Positions 25,582 through 33,556 of a DNA stretch of 37,730 nucleotides are shown here, piece by piece. This stretch comes from JAGLQA01 sp023135565 (lineage in GTDB: Bacteria; Acidobacteriota; Aminicenantia; UBA2199): assembly GCA_030639305.1 (NCBI GenBank), contig DAOWCY010000051.1, positions 1 to 37,730 of the forward strand, read 5' to 3'. A program made the translations under genes and the position numbers. The notes below the pieces were generated by a model. The model saw only the letters and a program-made list of their open reading frames with translations. It did no database searches and had not been told where the DNA came from. The first letter of the stretch is position 1. Each line of letters starts with the position of its first letter.

Positions 25582-26688
25582 TCAGGATACTATCGGTTCG
25601 ATGATCTTCACCAGGGTTTTATTTTTCAAGGAACTCTTACCCGCGGTGACTACCCGGTCTTTGTCGGACAAACCTGCCATTACTTCGACCCGGGTGCCGT
25701 CTTCGAATCCGGTTTGGATCAGTTTTTTTGACGCCTGGTTCTCTTCGTCTATCACGAAAACGAAAATCTTGCCGCCGTCGTAAATCAACGCCTCTTTGGT
25801 AAGCAGTATCACATCCCGGTGTACTTTTTTGATGATCTTCACATTGACGAACTGACCGACAGCCAGTAGATTGCCGGGGTCTTTCACTTCTACGGTCACC
25901 TTAAAAGTACCGCTCTCCGGGTCGATGGCCGGTGAGATACGCTTGACAAAACCCGGCACCTGGCGGTCACCGGCTAAAATAATGGATTTTTGTTTCAAGT
26001 ACAGGTGTTCTCTTTCCTGGCCCGGAATATTTACTACAGCGATCTTTTCTTTAACATTCACCACTGAAAAAGCCAACTGGACGGTGGTGATTTTATTGCC
26101 CGCTTTTATATGGCGTTTGGTGACCACCCCGGCGATGGGGGAAGTGATCCGGGTGTAGGAAAGCAGCAGTTTGGCCTGTTTCCATTCTAACGAAGCATTT
26201 TCTTTCCTGAATCTTAGCCTCTCATAATCTTCTTTACTGATCAAATCTTTTTTATATATCTCTTCCTGTCTATCGAATTCTACTTTCAACTGTTCGTAGT
26301 TGATGCGGGCTTTGCTTTCATTTATCGAGGCTTCCCGGTCGTCCAAAATCGCCAGCACCGTGCCTTTTTTCACTTTGTCGCCTTCGTAGTAGTCGATCTT
26401 CTCGATAATTCCCGAAGTCAAGGGATAAATGTCCACCATTTTTTCCGAATCAACATTGCTGCTGAACAGCAGAAAAGAACTAATATTGCCCCGCACCGGG
26501 CTGGTTACCTGGACGGGGACTGCGTCCGTGTCTTTTTCTTCTTTTTTCTGCCCCACATCTTTCTTATTTCCTTTTTCAGTTGTTTCTTTTTTCTCCGCCG
26601 GGCCCGGTCTACCACAGCCCACAGTAAAGAACATGGAAACTGCAAACAAAATCGACACAAAAACAATAATAATCTTATTCCTACTCAT
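25582..26688 (-). CDS. Periplasmic adaptor (membrane fusion protein) lipoprotein of RND efflux system
   Basis: The 368-residue adaptor bridges an RND pump to a TolC-type channel. A lipoprotein signal peptide ends in the lipobox FTVGC with lipidated Cys25, followed by a Lys/Glu-rich linker. Then come the lipoyl half (IYPLTSGIIEKIDYYEGDKV), an alpha-helical hairpin (about 140-190), the second lipoyl half (TRITSPIAGVVTKRHIKAGN) and beta-barrel and membrane-proximal domains. A longer frame starts at 26826, but AGGAG 7 nt before 26688 and the signal peptide fix the start. Both RND genes follow. No outer-membrane factor gene is in the window. Confidence 0.92.
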   Translation of the reverse strand: MSRNKIIIVFVSILFAVSMFFTVGCGRPGPAEKKETTEKGNKKDVGQKKEEKDTDAVPVQVTSPVRGNISSFLLFSSNVDSEKMVDIYPLTSGIIEKIDYYEGDKVKKGTVLAILDDREASINESKARINYEQLKVEFDRQEEIYKKDLISKEDYERLRFRKENASLEWKQAKLLLSYTRITSPIAGVVTKRHIKAGNKITTVQLAFSVVNVKEKIAVVNIPGQEREHLYLKQKSIILAGDRQVPGFVKRISPAIDPESGTFKVTVEVKDPGNLLAVGQFVNVKIIKKVHRDVILLTKEALIYDGGKIFVFVIDEENQASKKLIQTGFEDGTRVEVMAGLSDKDRVVTAGKSSLKNKTLVKIIEPIVS

Positions 26689-27062
26689 TTCGACTCCTAT
26701 GCCATTAAATGGCCGGCACTTACAGTGCGTTATCAAGAAACATGCGTATATCACTCGACCCCCACCGTTAAGTGAGTACGTTTTCCGGGTACAGGCCTGA
26801 AAAACGCCGCGATGATCTACCCACAATATTTAAACGGATTTTTTAAGAAAAAGTTTTCATTTAACGCCGTTTTTTTTAAAACGGACTGCGACCTCCGGCG
26901 GGGTGCGGCGCACCCACCCTATAAGCCCCAGCTTGCATATCGAGAATCAATGATCATAAGTATTTACGATTATTGCTCCTTAAACGCTCCCCCACGCAGT
27001 GGGGTTGAAAAAGTTTGATCAAAACTTTTGTTGAGCGAGAAGCGCTAACATCAGGTTTCTAT
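26689..27062. other. Gene-free spacer between adaptor gene and defence cluster
   Basis: This 374-nt gap should hold the adaptor-operon promoter, but no convincing -35/-10 pair was found. A small hairpin, CCGTTTT (26867-26873) with AAAACGG (26878-26884), precedes repeat copy 7. No coding region is credible. Confidence 0.6.
26891..27046. repeat. Palindromic repeat family, copy 7 (divergent)
   Basis: It opens with ACCTCCGGCGG (26891-26901), overlapping a GGGTGC-GGC-GCACCC hairpin. It contains CCCCCACGCAGTGGGG (26989-27004) and ends with AAAAAGTTTGATCAAAACTTTTG and TTGAGCG. The middle (about 26930-26985) is unlike the other copies. It abuts the 3' end of the AAA_14/DUF4143 gene, at the left border of the defence cluster. 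Confidence 0.7.
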
Positions 27063-28322
27063 CTAATGAAGCAGCCATTTCCAGAGCGGGACAAATTCGA
27101 TCTTGCCTTTTATACCCTGCCATTCGGAATCTTCGATATTTTCGTGATCCGCGGTAATAACCGTCAACCTGTTGCATTTCAACTCAACGGAGGCATGCAG
27201 CAGCGCCCGCACTTCCCTGTTTTTTGTGTTTTGCTTTTCTACATTATAGCAAACCTGTATCAATTGGGTGATCTCCAACCCTTTTTTTATTACAAAATCC
27301 ACTTCGTATCCCTGTTTAGTATTGTAATAAAAACACTCCAACTCCCCGTTTAGCTCTCTTCTTTTGAGTTCCACTGCCACTGCATTTTCATAAAGAGGTC
27401 CCATATTTTCGATCAAATTAAAAGCCGCCGCATTAATAAGTCCATTATCTATGGTGTAAACTTTTTTGTTCGATCTTACCTGTTTTTTATATTTAGCAAA
27501 AAAAGCGCGCAGTTGAAAAAAAAGAAATACTTCCTCGAAAAAGCCTAAGTATTTGTTAATCGTATGAGCGCTTTTTAAACCGATCATGCTCGCCAGCTTT
27601 CTATACGAAACAAGACTGCCGGAATTGGAAATCAAGTAGGTGGATAAGTCGCCCATCGGCCTGGGTGAACGAAGATTGTGCCTCTTTAAAATATCTTTAA
27701 ATACGATAGCATCGTGGAGTGTTTTCAAATATTCCTTATGCGGGATATCTTTGACCAGCGGTTCAGGAAAACCGCCTTTGTGCAGGTAGTCGTTCAGCCT
27801 GATTTTGATTTCACTTGAAGTCGAATCCCGGTCGAAATACCGGAGATATTCCTTAAAAGAAAAGGGGAAAACCACAGTGCTGATGTGCCGTCCGGTGAGG
27901 TGGGTCGCCAGTTCCCTGCTTAATAAGTTGGAATTGCTTCCTGTAATGATTAGGTTGTAGCCCTGCCGCTGCAGCCGGTTTACAAAGAGTTCCCATCCGG
28001 CTAAATTTTGGATTTCATCCAGCAGCAGGCTTTTGGGGTTGTTATACAAGTGGTTGATATTTTCGATAATATCGTTGTAATTCTCGACTTTCAGCAGCCC
28101 CTCGTCGTCGAAATTAACATACCCGAAATTACCCGATTTTTTTAATTCGTGGATGGCAAAAAAGCTCTTACCGGCGCGTCTCGGGCCGATAATCACTTTG
28201 ATAATGTCGTTATGCAGTCCGCTTAGTTCTATGTCCCGGGGCACATAGTGCTTTTGGCTAAAATGCTCGAGCTCTCTTTTTTGGAGCAATAAAACGTCTC
28301 TAATTTTGTCCATTTTGTGCAT
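27063..28322 (-). CDS. AAA_14/DUF4143-family ATPase
   Basis: This 419-residue member of a widespread, horizontally transferred P-loop family has unclear function. Walker A is GPRRAGKS (46-53), Walker B LLLDEIQN (about 98-105), sensor-1-like ITGSN, then FPFSFKEYLRYF. The C-terminal DUF4143 part has a winged helix (YRKLASMIGLKSAHTINKYLGFFEE) and a restriction-nuclease-like ending with EVDFVI and LIQVCYNV. DUF4143 ends often resemble PD-(D/E)XK folds (family knowledge). It is a single gene with its own predicted promoter; the ATG lies 8 nt after the -10 and no RBS is visible. It neighbours the AbiE pair. An alternative start is Met4 (28313). Confidence 0.88.
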   Translation of the reverse strand: MHKMDKIRDVLLLQKRELEHFSQKHYVPRDIELSGLHNDIIKVIIGPRRAGKSFFAIHELKKSGNFGYVNFDDEGLLKVENYNDIIENINHLYNNPKSLLLDEIQNLAGWELFVNRLQRQGYNLIITGSNSNLLSRELATHLTGRHISTVVFPFSFKEYLRYFDRDSTSSEIKIRLNDYLHKGGFPEPLVKDIPHKEYLKTLHDAIVFKDILKRHNLRSPRPMGDLSTYLISNSGSLVSYRKLASMIGLKSAHTINKYLGFFEEVFLFFQLRAFFAKYKKQVRSNKKVYTIDNGLINAAAFNLIENMGPLYENAVAVELKRRELNGELECFYYNTKQGYEVDFVIKKGLEITQLIQVCYNVEKQNTKNREVRALLHASVELKCNRLTVITADHENIEDSEWQGIKGKIEFVPLWKWLLH

Positions 28323-28330
28323 TACGGTTT

Positions 28331-28359
28331 ATTTTATACGCAAAACACCCAAAAGTCAA
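28331..28359 (-). promoter_or_regulatory. Promoter of the AAA_14/DUF4143 gene, near-leaderless
   Basis: Minus strand: TTGACT (28359-28354), 17 nt, TAAAAT (28336-28331); the overlapping TATAAA gives a 15-nt spacer. The ATG is 8 nt beyond. Confidence 0.6.
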
Positions 28360-28371
28360 GAAAAAAAGCTG

Positions 28372-29292
28372 TTATTTCATTATTCCAGGAGTCCAGGATT
28401 CCTTTATCCAGGTATAGTCAACATCCTCTAAGGTTTCGCAGGTAAAAATAGGTTCAAGGAACTGTTCTATCTTTCCAACCGATTCATTAAAAGAACCTGC
28501 TGCTTCAAGCCCATTTTTTCTTAAAAACGCCTCCCACTGCACTTTTTTGGTTGGATCGCTTTTATATTCGTCGGCAAATACAACCCTTCTTTTTTCTACA
28601 TCTGTACCTCTATGTTTAAAAGTTGCCAGGATCGCTTTTTTCAATTTCTTCATTTCAAAAGAGGAAACCCCGGTAAGAAAATGAATATCATAAAAATCCT
28701 TCATCCTGCTTGTCTGGTAGTCTAACTTTACGATTGCCTCGAATTTCTCCGCAATAACTGATTCAAACGAATAAAATTTGATCCTGGGAATAGGGAAATC
28801 CAGCAGTACCGGGAATTTCCCGTCAGTTGGTCCGACAGCCATAACATCATTAAATCCTATATCAAGCTGCAATCTCCTTCTAATTTTGCCGAGAGTGGTT
28901 TCTATTTTGACACGCACTCCTTCATACTCAGCTCCTTCTTTTATCTTTTCGGCTTCGATAGCTGCTCGATTAAAATGGATGCCGTCATTGCATTCAACAC
29001 CAGCTATCTGCTGCATTATTTTTTTTATATTTTCTACGCTGCCTGGAATTTTTATACCGAGCATGTCAATATCTTTGGTTGGGCGGAACGTTGAAATATC
29101 AAGGGTGAGTAAAAGTAAGGCTCCTTTTAAAACAAAATTATCCTTAAAAGAAGAGGCGGACACCCTATACAAAAAACGTTCTTGCAAATATTGCAGAACC
29201 ACGGCATCAAATTCCCTGCCGGTCTGTTTGGCTATATTAAATAGCCTGGCTCTTACCGATGCCGATATGTCTTTTATTTCTCTTTCCTTCAT
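28372..29292 (-). CDS. abiEii: AbiEii/AbiGii-family nucleotidyltransferase toxin
   Basis: The 306-residue protein belongs to the AbiEii/AbiGii toxin family of type IV toxin-antitoxin systems. These carry a DNA polymerase beta-like nucleotidyltransferase fold, and some members modify tRNA ends and cause growth arrest that limits phage spread. Visible motifs: FVLKGALLLL, then TKDIDMLG with the metal-binding D-x-D. LQLDIGFNDV carries a further acidic residue, and SVIAEKFEAIVKLDYQTSRMKDFYDIHFL is the conserved C-terminal motif. It starts 5 nt after the antitoxin stop, so the two are cotranslated. It is full length with no sign of decay. Confidence 0.92.
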   Translation of the reverse strand: MKEREIKDISASVRARLFNIAKQTGREFDAVVLQYLQERFLYRVSASSFKDNFVLKGALLLLTLDISTFRPTKDIDMLGIKIPGSVENIKKIMQQIAGVECNDGIHFNRAAIEAEKIKEGAEYEGVRVKIETTLGKIRRRLQLDIGFNDVMAVGPTDGKFPVLLDFPIPRIKFYSFESVIAEKFEAIVKLDYQTSRMKDFYDIHFLTGVSSFEMKKLKKAILATFKHRGTDVEKRRVVFADEYKSDPTKKVQWEAFLRKNGLEAAGSFNESVGKIEQFLEPIFTCETLEDVDYTWIKESWTPGIMK

Positions 29293-29297
29293 GGTTT

Positions 29298-29918
29298 TTA
29301 TCCTACGAGGGCCTTGAGATATGGCTGAATAACCGTTTTCACCTGGCAGATTTCAGCATACTGCATAAGTTTAAAAAAATCGGAATGTTTATAGTCCACA
29401 TAACTTTTTAGGGCTTCCAGGGCAATATCTTCGCCCAGCTTCTTTCTATACCTGAACATATCGCAAATGGTTTTTTCTCTACCGTATATTTTTACATCTC
29501 CATAAGGGGTTTCTATCCGCTCGATACCCGGTTCATAGAATCTCTTCCTGAAATAAAACACCCTCAGCGGCGGATAGATCAGTTTGGGCGCTCTTTTGTT
29601 ATGGGGCACAGCCACATAAACATGGGAAGGGTTAAATGTGGTCATATCGTAATAATGCAGCGCCGATATGAGTGCGATCACCCCGTCTGGAATCGCTTTT
29701 ACCGTGTCGATAAAACCGATGCTCATATCCGGCACATCCTCGATATCGGCGAGGCGGTAGAGTCCGGCTTTTATTTTTTCAAGTTCATTATCTGCCACGG
29801 ATTTTTTTATGGTTTGAGTTTTAAAATTGGCTGCTTTCAGGTCTTTCATCCTGACGTAGCCTCCGCTGTCTTTAACGAACCATATCAATTTATCTGAAAT
29901 TTTGTATCCTTTTTGCAT
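29298..29918 (-). CDS. abiEi: AbiEi-family antitoxin / transcriptional regulator
   Basis: The 206-residue protein matches AbiEi-type antitoxins. It has an N-terminal winged helix (about 1-60; GGYVRMKDLKAANFKTQTI, LEKIKAGLYRL), followed by the antitoxin body with ALHYYDMTTFNPSHVYVAVP and YGREKTICDMFRYRKKLGED. Such antitoxins repress their own operon and counteract AbiEii. A Met at 29939 is upstream of, or inside, the promoter. Met8 (29918) lies 6 nt past the -10 and is chosen as a leaderless start. The abiEi-abiEii order matches known AbiE operons. Confidence 0.88.
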   Translation of the reverse strand: MQKGYKISDKLIWFVKDSGGYVRMKDLKAANFKTQTIKKSVADNELEKIKAGLYRLADIEDVPDMSIGFIDTVKAIPDGVIALISALHYYDMTTFNPSHVYVAVPHNKRAPKLIYPPLRVFYFRKRFYEPGIERIETPYGDVKIYGREKTICDMFRYRKKLGEDIALEALKSYVDYKHSDFFKLMQYAEICQVKTVIQPYLKALVG

Positions 29919-29924
29919 GCCGAT

Positions 29925-29953
29925 ATAATACATTGGCATTCAAAAAGAGTCAA
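29925..29953 (-). promoter_or_regulatory. abiEi-abiEii promoter, predicted leaderless
   Basis: Minus strand: TTGACT (29953-29948), exactly 17 nt, TATTAT (29930-29925), then 6 nt to the ATG at 29918. No ribosome binding site. Confidence 0.75.
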
Positions 29954-30165
29954 GTCCTTTCGGTATTTTTTTGATTTTCTTCTGTTTACGTTAGAAAGCA
30001 TTGTTAGCAGCTAAAACCTTAAAAAAATCTTTGGGGAAAAATGGGGGCTGTAGAAAAATTGAAAACAAACCAAAAATCGCTCAAGTTGGATTTTTTTTGC
30101 ATCCTATGATAAGATAATTTTTTGACTAAGAAGGTTTATATCAAATGAAATTATAAGGAGGTACT

Positions 30166-30834
30166 ATGGGCAAAACAATGGATCCCGATAAAAAAGGTCG
30201 AAAAATTTATGAAATAAAATGCGGGAAAACTGATTTCAACGATAAAGAAATTCGATTAATTGAAGAAAATGGTTATTCCTACCTCTGCAAAATGAATGGT
30301 GTAATTAAGCCATTATCAGAAGAAGACGAACACTTTCTCCAGTTCTGTGAAGATTATGAAAATGAAGACCCAAAAAATGAACACGAAAAAGTATGGGGAA
30401 AATATTTAAAACTCATGAAAGAACAACATGGCGATAATGTCGAAGCTTATTTGGGTGAAGATATAGATTTCGATGAAGTGAAGGAGACAAAAGAGGGTTA
30501 TCTCAAGCAAAAATGTCCGGGACACCCGGCTGCTTGTCCTGAAGGTTTTGTGCTTCAACATAGGCTTGTGATGGAGACGCATTTAGGACAAAAATTGCCT
30601 CAAGGGCGATTTAGTATAGTGCATCATATAGATCATAATAAAACAAACAATGATATTTCAAATTTATTACTGCTGCTTGACAATCAGTCTCACGACGAGA
30701 TTCATTCATTAGAGGAATCCGATCCCCTGGAATTCCAAAAACAGGTAAAAGCTTATCAACATCGGCAAGAAGAAATAAGATTGGGAAAGATAGATTTGGA
30801 TGATATAGACAAAAATTTGCCTAAGACAGTCTGA
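30166..30834 (+). CDS. DUF413-like domain fused to HNH endonuclease
   Basis: The 222-residue protein has two parts. Residues about 22-84 (FNDKEIRLIEENGYSYL, KPLSEEDEHFLQF, NEHEKVWGKYLKL) resemble DUF413, the family of the chromosome-organising protein MaoP. Residues about 115-180 form an HNH nuclease: CPGHPAACPEGFVLQHRLVM, then HHIDHNKTNNDISNLLLL with His153-His154, Asn162 and Asn166, and a later His176. A charged tail follows. HNH enzymes cut DNA with one metal ion. The start has a full AAGGAGG 6 nt upstream, unlike the leaderless genes around it. It is convergent with the OLD-like gene, with only 43 nt between stops. Lower GC than the flanking housekeeping genes suggests acquisition. Confidence 0.82.
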   Translation: MGKTMDPDKKGRKIYEIKCGKTDFNDKEIRLIEENGYSYLCKMNGVIKPLSEEDEHFLQFCEDYENEDPKNEHEKVWGKYLKLMKEQHGDNVEAYLGEDIDFDEVKETKEGYLKQKCPGHPAACPEGFVLQHRLVMETHLGQKLPQGRFSIVHHIDHNKTNNDISNLLLLLDNQSHDEIHSLEESDPLEFQKQVKAYQHRQEEIRLGKIDLDDIDKNLPKTV

Positions 30835-30877
30835 GGACAAAGACTATGGATTATAAAAAAGAATCGGCTCGATAATG

Positions 30878-32584
30878 TTATTTGTTCCATTCTTTTATTT
30901 TTTCGCATATTGAATCTAACCGCTGCTCTAAGTCAAGTACTGCTGAGATATTTTCTTTTTTAAGATGTTGGCTAACGTCTTCTGCTAAACGAACTTTATC
31001 CGGAGACTTATAGGGGGGCGAACCTTTAGAAATTTTTTCCAAATATTCAAAAAAGTTCTCATACTGGGCCACTTGCTCGACTTTCGGTTTATTCAAGAGT
31101 TTAGCCACAACTTCTTTAGGTATGTAGTTTTCGATTTCCTTCCCTTTCGTTACCCATGCAATTCCGTGATTATCCTCTATTTCCTCTATTATGCGTCGTT
31201 TTGTTTCGTTTAAACGAGATCGGGGCTTCTTTTTATCGCTGTCGATTAGGAAAATAGAGTTCCTGTTGATATTCAAAATCGCAATACCATCCTGATCATC
31301 CCAGGGATCATCAGCGCTTAAATGCGACAGCAAGCGTCCCCCATAAAAAACGCATTGATAGTCGAATCCCTCTTGAAATTTTCCATCAGACCATAACTCA
31401 ATCCATTTATTTACATATATTCTATCAGTGGGGCCTTCTACCCAGATAACCCCATTCGATTGCAGCAAATCACTGGCTCGTACATCCAGGTCATCCAAAA
31501 TCCCCTTATTTTCTATATAAGTTGTAACAGTCCTGCATTTTGCACTATCACCGTTGTGGGTGACATGAACAATTTGGGCATCTTTATTTTTTCTAAAAAA
31601 ATCAATCGCGACACTCGAATGGGTGGTAAGAAAAAAGATACAACCGTGTTCTTTATATTTTTCATACAAATAGTTTAACAACCTGCGAAGAAGCGCAGGA
31701 TGGAGATTGTTTTCCAACTCCTCGAAAGCAAAGATATATTCGATTAACTCTTTTTTATCTGATTTAGGAATAAGGTTAAGATAAACAAGCACAAGGATGA
31801 TTGTTTTTAAACCGCTGCCCGACTCGGAAATCGGCACCCGACCTTTAATTTTTTCTTCTAGAAAAATTTCCCACTTATCCTCATTGACTCTCTGAACAAC
31901 AATGCGGGTAAAATGGGCGTCAGGCTTAAAAATACTATTAAGCTCTTCAAGTATTCCTCTCTCAACAAGTTCGCTACGAAATTGCGCATTGTTAAGGAAA
32001 TTCTGGATTATGTTCGTTGCTCCTACACCATTCGGCAATACATTAAGGTTTCTACTGTCTACTTCAGATTGAATGTCTCTTTCCGCGTGAATAGGTTTGA
32101 ATTCTTTTCCCATAAACGGATTCTTTTTTGCATATGCCAACTCATGTGTAATATTTTCTGCAATCTTAGCGTTCCCTACAGCATTTAAAATCTCGGGACA
32201 TTCCATAGAAATAAACAGGTCGTTTTTCCCATTACCTAACAATTGCCATTTTAATTTTGTGCTTATTAACCTTTTCCCAAATTTCCAAGGCAACTCTCTC
32301 TCTGTATACTTATTTTTATCTTTTGGAGACACCTCTATTATTTCATCCTCCGTAAAAGGGGCTTCTAAAATTATTTCAGTCGTTTTTTCCTCACGCTTTT
32401 CTGTTTCTTTAACATGCGGACTGTTGTTTACAACATAATACAATAGTTCTAACAAAGTTGACTTGCCAGAATTGTTTCTACCGATTATCAAATTGATCGG
32501 CTTAATTTGATCAAACCCCTGCTCCGGTTCTCCGAAACATTTAAAATTTTTTACTTTAATAGATACACCCTGTAATTCATTCAT
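30878..32584 (-). CDS. OLD-family ATP-dependent nuclease (AAA_15 ATPase + TOPRIM)
   Basis: The 568-residue protein starts with an ABC/SMC-like ATPase: Walker A GRNNSGKST (35-43), signature-like SESGSGLKT, Walker B FAFEELENNLHP and H-loop LTTHSS. A C-terminal TOPRIM nuclease domain follows: GVIWVEGPTDRIYVNKW with the catalytic Glu, and FLIDSDKKKP with D-x-D. This is the architecture of overcoming-lysogenisation-defect nucleases and of GajA of Gabija. No helicase (gajB-like) gene is adjacent, and the neighbour is the convergent DUF413-HNH gene. A stand-alone anti-phage role is plausible but inferred. It has its own promoter and a leader of about 40 nt. Confidence 0.9.
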   Translation of the reverse strand: MNELQGVSIKVKNFKCFGEPEQGFDQIKPINLIIGRNNSGKSTLLELLYYVVNNSPHVKETEKREEKTTEIILEAPFTEDEIIEVSPKDKNKYTERELPWKFGKRLISTKLKWQLLGNGKNDLFISMECPEILNAVGNAKIAENITHELAYAKKNPFMGKEFKPIHAERDIQSEVDSRNLNVLPNGVGATNIIQNFLNNAQFRSELVERGILEELNSIFKPDAHFTRIVVQRVNEDKWEIFLEEKIKGRVPISESGSGLKTIILVLVYLNLIPKSDKKELIEYIFAFEELENNLHPALLRRLLNYLYEKYKEHGCIFFLTTHSSVAIDFFRKNKDAQIVHVTHNGDSAKCRTVTTYIENKGILDDLDVRASDLLQSNGVIWVEGPTDRIYVNKWIELWSDGKFQEGFDYQCVFYGGRLLSHLSADDPWDDQDGIAILNINRNSIFLIDSDKKKPRSRLNETKRRIIEEIEDNHGIAWVTKGKEIENYIPKEVVAKLLNKPKVEQVAQYENFFEYLEKISKGSPPYKSPDKVRLAEDVSQHLKKENISAVLDLEQRLDSICEKIKEWNK

Positions 32585-32629
32585 TCTTTAACCCTTATTC
32601 AATTTCTATTTTTCCACTATCAAGTATAG

Positions 32630-32658
32630 GTTATATAATACTTTACCTTTCCTGTCAA
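32630..32658 (-). promoter_or_regulatory. Promoter of the OLD-like gene
   Basis: Minus strand: TTGACA (32658-32653), 17 nt, TATAAC (32635-32630). Confidence 0.7.
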
Positions 32659-32686
32659 TGCTTACCGAATGATAAAAAACAGTTAT

Positions 32687-32718
32687 GTCATGACGACAAA
32701 TGCTAATGTCGTCATGAC
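32687..32718. repeat. Perfect 12-bp inverted repeat upstream of the OLD promoter
   Basis: GTCATGACGACA (32687-32698), 8-nt loop, TGTCGTCATGAC (32707-32718). The arms contain the smaller palindrome GTCATGAC. It lies about 28 nt upstream of the -35, where an activator or looping repressor could bind. Confidence 0.75.
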
Positions 32719-32815
32719 AAATACTTTCCGCATGACAACAAATACAAATGCCGCGACAGCAAATACTTCCCGCATCACGACAAATACCGGCGCTGAAACG
32801 ACACGGACTAATCTG
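32688..32815. repeat. Degenerate tandem repeats of an ATGACNACAAATACT-like unit
   Basis: About five imperfect units of about 18-24 bp share (AT)GAC.ACAAAT followed by TTCCCGC or GCCGC. The phase is kept at roughly multiples of three. The tract overlaps the 12-bp inverted repeat. Confidence 0.6.
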
Positions 32816-32889
32816 ATGAGGATTTCTTATCAGGCAACTCTTTTTTCTTCCTGGAAGTTGAAAATTTAATTTTTTATACTATATTATTA

Positions 32890-32918
32890 TTGACAACACA
32901 CCTTATGTGGTGTACCCT
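32890..32918 (+). promoter_or_regulatory. hicAB promoter, near-leaderless
   Basis: TTGACA (32890-32895), 17 nt, TACCCT (32913-32918), then 5 nt to the ATG of hicA at 32924. The -10 is weak. Confidence 0.55.
32898..32913. promoter_or_regulatory. Candidate HicB operator
   Basis: ACACC (32898-32902), TTATGT, GGTGT (32909-32913) is an inverted repeat between the -35 and -10 of hicAB, suited to repression by the HTH-bearing HicB. Confidence 0.55.
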
Positions 32919-32923
32919 TTGCC

Positions 32924-33109
32924 ATGAAAGGTAAGGAAGTAATTGCCATGTTGAAAAAAGAAGGCTGGATCGTCAAGCGAATAACAGGGTCGCATTATAT
33001 CATGAAAAAAGAAGGCTTCAGACTCGTACCTGTCCCCTTTCACAGCAAAGATTTGAAACCGGGACTTTTAAATGCCATTTCAAAACAAACAGGAATAAAA
33101 TTGCCTTAA
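32924..33109 (+). CDS. hicA: HicA toxin (mRNA interferase)
   Basis: The 61-residue HicA has the double-stranded RNA-binding-like fold of the family. Motifs: KEVIAMLKKEGW, the catalytic GSH motif at 22-24 (Gly22-Ser23-His24) and a basic end. HicA cleaves mRNA and tmRNA without strong sequence need and is neutralised by HicB. The order toxin first, antitoxin 12 nt later, with an operator in the promoter, is standard for hicAB. The length is typical and the active His is present, so it should be functional. Confidence 0.93.
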   Translation: MKGKEVIAMLKKEGWIVKRITGSHYIMKKEGFRLVPVPFHSKDLKPGLLNAISKQTGIKLP

Positions 33110-33121
33110 AGGAGAATAAGA

Positions 33122-33541
33122 ATGTGCCAAAAAACATTTCAGCCAACGGCCGTTTTTAAAAAGGATGAAAAAAACGGCGGCTACTTTGTTTTCTGCCCCA
33201 CCGTGGAAGGCGTATTTTCACAGGGCGAAACCATCGAAGAGGCAAGGGAGATGATAAAAGACGCCCTGGAAGGCGTAATAGAGGCGGCGCTGGAAGAGGA
33301 TATAGAAAACTATTTTAACACTGATGAATATATTCCTAAACGGAACGAAATCGTTGAGCCCATCAATATCAACAAAAAACTACAAGTGGCGGTTTCGATC
33401 AGGATTGCCAGGGAACGCCACGGTTACACCCAACGGCAGTTGGCGAGGAAAATAGGCATAAAACAGCAGCATATATCCCGCTACGAAAAAGGAGTCGTTG
33501 TCCCTTCCGCCGACAGGTTCCTGGAACTCCTGGAAGCCTGA
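33122..33541 (+). CDS. hicB: HicB antitoxin with XRE-type HTH
   Basis: The 139-residue antitoxin has a degenerate RNase H-like HicB fold at about 8-75 (YFVFCPTVEGVFSQGETIEEARE). A Cro/C1-type helix-turn-helix follows at about 85-139 (RIARERHGYTQRQLARKIGIKQQHISRYEKG). The first half blocks HicA; the second represses the operon. GGAG lies 6 nt before the ATG. It ends 15 nt before the convergent fifteen-haem cytochrome gene, with no obvious terminator. Confidence 0.93.
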   Translation: MCQKTFQPTAVFKKDEKNGGYFVFCPTVEGVFSQGETIEEAREMIKDALEGVIEAALEEDIENYFNTDEYIPKRNEIVEPININKKLQVAVSIRIARERHGYTQRQLARKIGIKQQHISRYEKGVVVPSADRFLELLEA

Positions 33542-33556
33542 TAAAAAAATATTTAC

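Larger units (their letters stand above)
32585..32923. other. Gene-free spacer between the OLD-like gene and hicA
   Basis: This 339-nt divergent region holds the OLD promoter, a perfect 12-bp inverted repeat, a degenerate ACAAAT-type repeat tract and the hicA promoter-operator. A 66-codon frame through the repeat tract is Thr/Asn-rich, has no RBS, and is not called a gene. Confidence 0.65.

Noticed and set aside
30878..32584. Gabija or PARIS system
   Set aside because: No GajB-type helicase or separate DUF4435 partner gene is adjacent; only a single OLD-like protein is present.
32669..32869. 66-codon Thr/Asn-rich ORF as a gene
   Set aside because: It is produced by the degenerate repeat tract and has no RBS; kept as a repeat.
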